In this document: positions 59,021 to 64,000 of the stretch, in pieces
Layout: each line of letters starts with the position of its first letter
Numbering within the stretch: position 1 is the first letter of the stretch
Origin: JAJKIV01 sp036741775
GTDB lineage: Bacteria > Gemmatimonadota > Gemmatimonadetes > Gemmatimonadales > Gemmatimonadaceae
NCBI GenBank assembly: GCA_036741775.1
Contig: DAINRQ010000023.1
Coordinates: 1 to 64,000, forward strand
DNA: 64,000 nucleotides
Reading direction: 5' to 3'
Notes under the pieces: generated by a model
The model's database searches: none
Told to the model about the DNA's origin: nothing
The model's input: only the letters and a program-made list of their open reading frames with translations
Program-made: the position numbers and the translations under genes

Positions 59021-59904
59021 ATGTCTTTTCGACTGCGGTTCTGGGGCACTCGCGGGTCCATTCCAAGCCCCGGGCCATCGACGGTCCGGTATGGCGGAAA
59101 CACGCCGTCGATCGAGGTGCGTACGCCGACTGGCTCGCTCGTCGTTCTCGATGCCGGCACCGGAATCCGCGAGCTTGGGAACTCGCTCATCGCCGACGCG
59201 AACGGGGCGCCGATCACGGGTGACATCTTCCTGACCCACGCCCACTGGGATCACATCCAGGGCATACCCTTTTTCGCGCCCGCGTTTCAGCGCGGCAACC
59301 GGTTCACGATCTGGGGGGCGAAGTCGCTCGCGGCGAGCATTCGCCGCGTGGTCCGTGACCAGATGTCGCCGGTAGTGTTCCCCGTCGCGTTCGAGGAGCT
59401 CGCGGCCACGTTCGAGTTTCGTGAGCTCACGGACGAACGCCATGCGTCCGACGGCTTCGATGTCGGCGCGTTCCCGGTCCGCCACCCCGGCGGTGCGTTA
59501 GGCTACCGGTTCCTGGCCCGGCCGGCTGACGGCGAAGGGGACTCGAATGCGGCGTTCGTGTACATCTCCGACAACGAGCTTCAGTCGGCCGACGCGGGCG
59601 TGACGGGCGACCGGTGGCGCGCGAGGCTCGTGGAGTTCATTCGCGGCGCACGCGTGTTGATCCACGATGCCACGTATACCGATGCCGAGTACGATTCACA
59701 TCGCGGCTGGGGGCATTCGACGTACGGAGACGCGGTGTCGCTCGCATTGGAGAGTGGCGTCGAGACGCTCGTGCTGTTCCACCACAGCCCCGATCGGGCG
59801 GACGACGAGCTCGATGTGAGGTTGGAGGAGTGCCGCCGGGCAGTGGAGGCGTCCGGGCAGCCGCTTCGTGTCATCGCGGCGGCGGAAGGCATGGAGCTGT
59901 ACGT
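59021..59904 (+). CDS. Metallo-beta-lactamase-fold protein, 3' end lost in gap
   Basis: At least 294 residues; the frame enters the N gap. LRFWGTRGSIPSPGPSTVRY and FLTHAHWDHIQGIPFFAPAF (HxHxDH) are followed by YISDNELQ, VLIHDATYTDAEYDSHRGWG and VLFHHSP. These fit the phosphodiesterase-like/cAMP-hydrolase relatives of the MBL superfamily. The neighbouring CRP-family gene makes a cyclic-nucleotide link conceivable. A CGTTAGGC motif encodes Ala-Leu-Gly at 59496. Confidence 0.85.
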
Positions 59905-60004
59905 NNNNNNNNNNNNNNNNNNNNNNNNNNNNNNNNNNNNNNNNNNNNNNNNNNNNNNNNNNNNNNNNNNNNNNNNNNNNNNNNNNNNNNNNNNNNNNNN
60001 NNNN
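59905..60004. other. Assembly gap (100 N)
   Basis: Exactly 100 unknown bases, the conventional scaffold spacer of unknown real length. It removes the end of the MBL-fold gene and all but 28 nt of the spacer to hyuB, so adjacency across it is not certain. Confidence 1.
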
Positions 60005-60032
60005 AGGCCGCGCATTATCCTCACCGCGCGTA

Positions 60033-61574
60033 TCACGCGCGGCCCCAGCCGCCGCCTCCGGGCGTCTTCACGGTCACCACGTCGCCCGGCTGCAGCTCCA
60101 CGCGGCACTTCGCTGGGAGCGGGCGACCGTTGAGCAGGTTCTCTCCCGGCGCACCGCTCGCGCCGCCGGCCGTGCCCGCGGGCGCACGGCGGCGGCGTTC
60201 CGTCAGCAGCGTGACCGTACACCGCTCCAGTACCCGATATCGGCGGACGACGCCCTCGCCGCCCGGGTGTAGACCCGCGCCGCCGGAGCCGCGGCGGATC
60301 GCGTACTCGTCGATCCGGATCGGATAGGCACGCTCGAGCGATTCGATTGGGGTGTTTCGCGTGTTGCTCATGCCCACATGCACGGCGCTCGGGCCGGGCC
60401 CGTGCGGACCCGCACCCTGTCCACCGCCTAACGTCTCGTAAAACGTCCAGCCGGCGCCGCCGAAGGTGATGTTGTTCATGGTGCCCTGCCCCTGCGCCGG
60501 CACCGGAACGCCCGCGTCTCCGAGGGCGGCGAAGATCGTGTCGGTGAGCCGCTGGGACATCTCGACGTTCCCGGCCGCCACGGCGGAGGGCCACCTGGCA
60601 TCGATCGCCGACCCGGGCGGAATCACGAGGTCGAGCGCGTCGGCGATGCCGTCGTTCGTCGGGACGTCGTCCTCGAGCAGCGTGCGGAGCACGAACACCG
60701 CGGCGGCACGGGTGACCGATCGCGGGCAATTCACGTTGCCGCGAACCGCCGCAGCGGTACCGGTGAAGTCGAGCCGCAAGATGTCATCCCGCACCGACAC
60801 CCTAACGACGACCGGAACGTCGTCTTCGCTCACCCCGTCGCCCTCGAGCGCATCGCTGGCCCTGCCCCGGATCTCTCCCAACCTCGCGACCCGCGCTCGC
60901 GCGCGCCGAGCGGTATAGTCGAGGAGCGCATCGCAGGCTCGGTCGAGCTGGTGACCTCCCGCGCGCACCCGAAGCGCGAGCCACCCATCGCGTCCCGCCG
61001 CGCACGCGGCGCGCTGGGCCGCCAGGTCTCCGCGACGCTCATCGGGCGTGCGAACGTTCGCCAGCACGAGCCGCATCACGTCATCCACCGCGCTGCCGCG
61101 ACGCACGATGCGCACCGGCGGCACGATCAATCCCTCCTGAAAGAGCTCCGTCGCCCCTTGCGGCATGCTCCCGGGACTCATGCCCCCGACATCGGCATGG
61201 TGGGCACGGACGGCCGCAAACCCAACGACACGATCGCCCTCGCCGATGGCCTCCACCATCGTGAGATCGGGGAGATGCGACCCGCCCGCGAACGGGTCGT
61301 TCAGGAGAAACACATCGCCCGGCGCCGGATCGTGCGCCATGACCGCGCGCACCGACTCGGGCATGGCGCCCAGGTGAACAGGAATGTGCGCGGCTTGCGC
61401 GACCATCCGGCCACGTGCGTCGAACAGCGCGGCGGACGCGTCGCGTCGCTCCCGGATGTTGGGCGACAGCGCGCCACGCTCCAGCACCGCGCCCATCTCT
61501 TCCGCGATCATCGCAACGGCGTTCGACATGACCATGAGGCCGAGGGCGTCGGTACCGCTCGTCGGGGTGGTCAC
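60033..61574 (-). CDS. hyuB: Hydantoinase B / 5-oxoprolinase subunit B
   Basis: 513 residues from GTG 61574, which overlaps the hyuA stop (GTGA); a longer start at 61595 is possible. Family motifs: RGALSPNIRERRDASAALFD, GDVFLLNDPFAGGSHLPDLT, FAAVRAHHADVGGMSPGSMP and the C-terminal VTVKTPGGGGWG. With HyuA it forms an ATP-dependent hydantoinase or oxoprolinase that opens cyclic amides. It contains two CCTAACG motifs. Confidence 0.94.
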   Translation of the reverse strand: MTTPTSGTDALGLMVMSNAVAMIAEEMGAVLERGALSPNIRERRDASAALFDARGRMVAQAAHIPVHLGAMPESVRAVMAHDPAPGDVFLLNDPFAGGSHLPDLTMVEAIGEGDRVVGFAAVRAHHADVGGMSPGSMPQGATELFQEGLIVPPVRIVRRGSAVDDVMRLVLANVRTPDERRGDLAAQRAACAAGRDGWLALRVRAGGHQLDRACDALLDYTARRARARVARLGEIRGRASDALEGDGVSEDDVPVVVRVSVRDDILRLDFTGTAAAVRGNVNCPRSVTRAAAVFVLRTLLEDDVPTNDGIADALDLVIPPGSAIDARWPSAVAAGNVEMSQRLTDTIFAALGDAGVPVPAQGQGTMNNITFGGAGWTFYETLGGGQGAGPHGPGPSAVHVGMSNTRNTPIESLERAYPIRIDEYAIRRGSGGAGLHPGGEGVVRRYRVLERCTVTLLTERRRRAPAGTAGGASGAPGENLLNGRPLPAKCRVELQPGDVVTVKTPGGGGWGRA

Positions 61575-63553
61575 GATTCCCTCTCGAGCAGCCATCCGCC
61601 AATCGAAAGCGCGCTCGCGTGCCAGCCGGGCGCGACGAGCAGGGTCGCGTCGGCGAGCCCAATGGTGGCTCGGCCGCGCACGGACGCCGATAGCACGCTA
61701 CCGTCATCGATGCGACGGGCATCGCTCCACGCGGAGATCCCTCGACGCTCCAGCCGAACGTCGCGCGCGGAGGTCGACGCGGTGCACCGGACGCTCACCA
61801 CCTCCACGGGGCGCTCGAGGGTGAAGCGGTATCGCTCGCCATGCAGAGCGCTGAAACTGTCGGCCAGGGCGGCGGCGTCGCTCGCCGGATCGTACTCGAC
61901 GTCGAGCTCGTGCCCCTGCCCGACGTAGCGCACTCGTGCGGTGTGGCGGACGAGAATTCCCGCGGCAATGTCGGTAGTGGAATGCGCTCGGGTGGCCCTG
62001 TCGGTGAGCGCGGCCGACGCCTGGCGCAGGTCGGCCGCGGACAACGTGTCCACGGGTTGCATCACACTCGCCGCGGCTCCATAGCGTCGAGGGGCGATGG
62101 CCAGCCCGAGCGCGCTCAGGACGCCAGCGTTCGGCGGCACGATCACCCGGCGCACGTCGAGCGCGTCGGCGAGACCGCACGCGTGCAGCGGTCCGCCGCC
62201 CCCGAACGCAAGGAGGACGCAGTCGCGCGGGTCGATGCCACGCTCCACGCTGACTCGGCGGAGCGCGCGTGCCATCGCGGCGTCAGCGATCGCGACGATT
62301 GCGCTCGCGGTGGTTTCGCGCGTTGCGCCGAGCCGCGCGGCCAGGGCGTCGATGGCCGCGACCGCCCCGCCGATGTCCAGTTCCACGCCATCGCTCATGC
62401 GACTCGCGGCAATATTCCCAAGGGCGATGTGGGCGTCGGTGACCGTGGGCTGAGTCCCGCCACGCCGGAACGCGACCGGGCCCGGCCGGGCACCAGCACT
62501 CCGCGGACCGACGCGAAGCGCTCCACCATCATCCACCCACGCCAGGCTTCCGCCGCCGGCGGACACCGTCTCTACGAGCACCCGCGGCAACGCGATCGGC
62601 ACGCCCGCGACGGCTCCGCCAACCTCGAGCAACGGCTCGCCCTGAAGCACGAGCCCGACGTCGGCGCTCGTCCCGCCAATGTCGATGGTCAACGCGCGTT
62701 CGATGCCTAACGTGCGCGCGACGAGCGCTGCCCCCGTGACCCCGCCGGCCGGTCCCGACAGGGCGAGTGACGCCCCGCGCAGCGCCGCATCCGACGCAGC
62801 CGCCGTCCCGCCGCTCGACGACATGACGCTCGGCGCCGGGAGCCCTGCGGCAGCGAGTCGCGCGGCAAGGCGCGCCACGTAGCGGCCGACCCCTGGCCGT
62901 ACGTACGCCTCACACACGGTAGTCGCGGTCCGCTCGTACTCCCGGATCTCGGGCAACACGTCCGACGAGCACACCACATCGCGCTCCCCAGGGCCGTGCG
63001 GCCTCGAACGGCCGATGCACAGTTCCTGGCGCAGGGCGTTGGCGAGGATCTGCTCGTGCGACGGATCGGTGTAGGCGTGCAGCAACGCGACGGCCACGAC
63101 GTCGGGATTCAGCGCCGCGACGCGTCTCGCGACCTCGGCCGCGCCCGCGGCAGTCAGCGGACGCGTGATCGCGTGGGGTTCCACACGTTCTTCGACCGCG
63201 ACGACGCGCTCCGCTGGCACGAGGGGGGGCGGATGATGCGCGCTCAGATCGTAGAGCGAGCGGCGATCCTGGCGGCGGAGTTCCAGCAGGTCGGACGCAC
63301 CGGCCGTGGCGCACAGCACGACGCGGGAGCCCGTGCGTTCGAGCAGCATGTTGGTGACGACCGTCGTCCCATGGACGATCGCCGAGACGGGCGTGCCGCC
63401 TCGCGGCAGCCGATGGAGCGCGGTTTCGACGCCCTCGCTCTGATCGGCGGGTGTGCTCGAAACTTTGAGCGATGTAACGGAACCGTCGGCCGCAACGGCG
63501 ACGAGGTCGGTGAACGTGCCACCGACGTCGACGCCGACCGAGAGTCCGCTCAC
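61571..63553 (-). CDS. hyuA: Hydantoinase A / 5-oxoprolinase subunit A
   Basis: 661 residues from GTG 63553 (VSGLSVGVDVGGTFTDLVAV), overlapping the upstream stop (GTGA); a longer frame would cover the upstream membrane gene. The actin-like ATPase motif GVDVGGTFTDLV, VHGTTVVTNMLLERTGS, SSGGTAAASDAALRGASLAL, TIDIGGTSADVGLV and LLAFGGGGPLHACGLADAL are intact. It provides the ATP-dependent half of the enzyme. Substrate (hydantoin, 5-oxoproline or N-methyl analogue) is not decidable. Confidence 0.94.
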   Translation of the reverse strand: MSGLSVGVDVGGTFTDLVAVAADGSVTSLKVSSTPADQSEGVETALHRLPRGGTPVSAIVHGTTVVTNMLLERTGSRVVLCATAGASDLLELRRQDRRSLYDLSAHHPPPLVPAERVVAVEERVEPHAITRPLTAAGAAEVARRVAALNPDVVAVALLHAYTDPSHEQILANALRQELCIGRSRPHGPGERDVVCSSDVLPEIREYERTATTVCEAYVRPGVGRYVARLAARLAAAGLPAPSVMSSSGGTAAASDAALRGASLALSGPAGGVTGAALVARTLGIERALTIDIGGTSADVGLVLQGEPLLEVGGAVAGVPIALPRVLVETVSAGGGSLAWVDDGGALRVGPRSAGARPGPVAFRRGGTQPTVTDAHIALGNIAASRMSDGVELDIGGAVAAIDALAARLGATRETTASAIVAIADAAMARALRRVSVERGIDPRDCVLLAFGGGGPLHACGLADALDVRRVIVPPNAGVLSALGLAIAPRRYGAAASVMQPVDTLSAADLRQASAALTDRATRAHSTTDIAAGILVRHTARVRYVGQGHELDVEYDPASDAAALADSFSALHGERYRFTLERPVEVVSVRCTASTSARDVRLERRGISAWSDARRIDDGSVLSASVRGRATIGLADATLLVAPGWHASALSIGGWLLERES

Positions 63554-64000
63554 GCCGCCGATCGCGAGACCACGGCGCGTGCTGCCGCGCCCGGCGCCGG
63601 ACTCGTTGCGTGGACCGTCGCCAACGCTCGCATCGACCAGGCGAGCGCGACGTGAACCGGCAGCGCCAGGGCGATCACGGCACCGTTCACCTGGTCTACG
63701 CCGGGAAGGACCTGTATCACGAAGCCGAGGAGTGCGATGAGTGCGATGACGAGGGAGAGACGTTGGGCCGTATGCGCCGCACGCCCTCGCATGATCGCGA
63801 GCGGCAGAACGACCGCGAGTCCCAACGAGAGCGGCTCGAACTGCAACAGGTTCTCGTTCCACGCCATGAAGACATGACGCGTCGCCGCCCACCCCACGAT
63901 GAGAATGGCCCCAAGCAGGCCGGTGAGCGCGGCCCACGTGGTCGTCAGCGTCGCGAGCGCAATGCGGGCCGCCCGGCGGCCCGCATTGGCAGCGCGCGTC
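63550..64000 (-). CDS. Membrane protein, C-terminal part (possibly Lnb/DUF4105-like)
   Basis: Open to the window end, so the N-terminus is missing. Four or five hydrophobic helices are visible. The segment FMAWNENLLQFEPLSLGLAV resembles the C-terminal membrane part of DUF4105/Lnb-type proteins (N-acyltransferases of lipoproteins), but the diagnostic periplasmic domain lies outside the window. The stop overlaps the hyuA start. Confidence 0.6.
   Translation of the reverse strand, partial: TRAANAGRRAARIALATLTTTWAALTGLLGAILIVGWAATRHVFMAWNENLLQFEPLSLGLAVVLPLAIMRGRAAHTAQRLSLVIALIALLGFVIQVLPGVDQVNGAVIALALPVHVALAWSMRALATVHATSPAPGAAARAVVSRSAA

Larger units (their letters stand above)
1958..62712. repeat. 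Dispersed 7-mer CCTAACG (GCCTAACG), 37 copies
   Basis: Starts of CCTAACG: 1958, 2064, 3917, 6888, 12291, 15657, 17905, 22737, 27506, 28360, 32523, 33667, 36037, 39968, 43909, 44766, 51051, 52922, 56711, 57333, 60427, 60801, 62706. Starts of the complement CGTTAGG: 2472, 5811, 7159, 16268, 18825, 25072, 25886, 32061, 33193, 42546, 48421, 50207, 52209, 59496. In 28 of 37 the motif extends to GCCTAACG. One-base variants: 2920, 14832, 53057. Most copies are inside genes on either strand. Confidence 0.9.

Noticed and set aside
63554..63937. N-terminal extension of hyuA
   Set aside because: It overlaps the upstream membrane-protein gene; GTG 63553 with a GTGA overlap and family-typical start is better.

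Overview
The window is a dense, GC-rich chromosomal segment from a Gram-negative-type (two-membrane) bacterium. Envelope genes include lolA, a peptidase/beta-propeller/beta-barrel outer-membrane protein, TonB-like proteins and several lipoproteins. Gene content and order (rpsF-rpsR-DUF2232-rplI; smc with SPOR genes; DUF4159/DUF4175; a JAB-DinG fusion) are most compatible with Gemmatimonadota. That placement is inferred from gene style, not from a phylogenetic marker run. The 100-N scaffold gap at 59905-60004 shows this is a draft or metagenome assembly. There is no rRNA, no CRISPR array, and no recognisable transposase or prophage.

Layout. 3-6232: end of a DUF2723 membrane glycosyltransferase-like gene, a lipoprotein, a secreted M28 peptidase, tRNA-Ser(UGA) and two small unknown genes with a textbook CRP-type site between them. 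6309-8792: tRNA-Ser(GCU), gltX and lexA. 22295-9903, minus strand: an eight-gene run, mostly overlapping, of an unknown gene, rsmI, DUF4159, Gln-rich DUF4175, TPR protein, secreted amidotransferase-like protein, JAB-DinG helicase and FAH-family hydrolase. 22398-29819: trxA and methylmalonyl-CoA epimerase (divergent), pdxJ, a degenerate HPt protein, a flippase-like protein, ispE, tRNA-Gln, cysteine synthase and a TonB-C lipoprotein. 29916-33512: prs-rplY-pth-ychF. 34446-38700: FAD oxidoreductase, small unknown gene, a perfect 68-bp palindrome, then rpsF-rpsR-DUF2232-rplI and a strong terminator. 38856-52225: rsfS, the outer-membrane fusion protein, two SPOR genes, smc, a FlgD/sorting-like secreted protein, a beta-lactamase-fold hydrolase, DAHP synthase and lolA. 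58002-52201, minus strand: rpmE-prfA-prmC and ylbF-tmk-ctpA-DUF2520. 58267-64000: CRP/FNR regulator, beta-lactamase-fold protein cut by the gap, hyuB-hyuA and a truncated membrane protein.

How the genes work together. Most are core housekeeping: translation (gltX, prfA, prmC, pth, ribosomal proteins, rsmI, rsfS, ychF), cofactor and precursor synthesis (pdxJ, ispE, prs, aroF, cysK, tmk), chromosome maintenance (smc, lexA, dinG) and envelope building (lolA, ctpA, SPOR proteins). Translational coupling is pervasive: ATGA, GTGA, TTGA and CTGA junctions are common.

The most unusual signal is at DNA level. The 7-mer CCTAACG (usually GCCTAACG) or its complement occurs 37 times, in both orientations and several reading frames, mostly inside genes. 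Also notable are the 68-bp palindrome, three families of intergenic heptad repeats, a likely ATT start (DUF2232), a likely CTG start (prfA) and an inverted repeat inside the lexA promoter.
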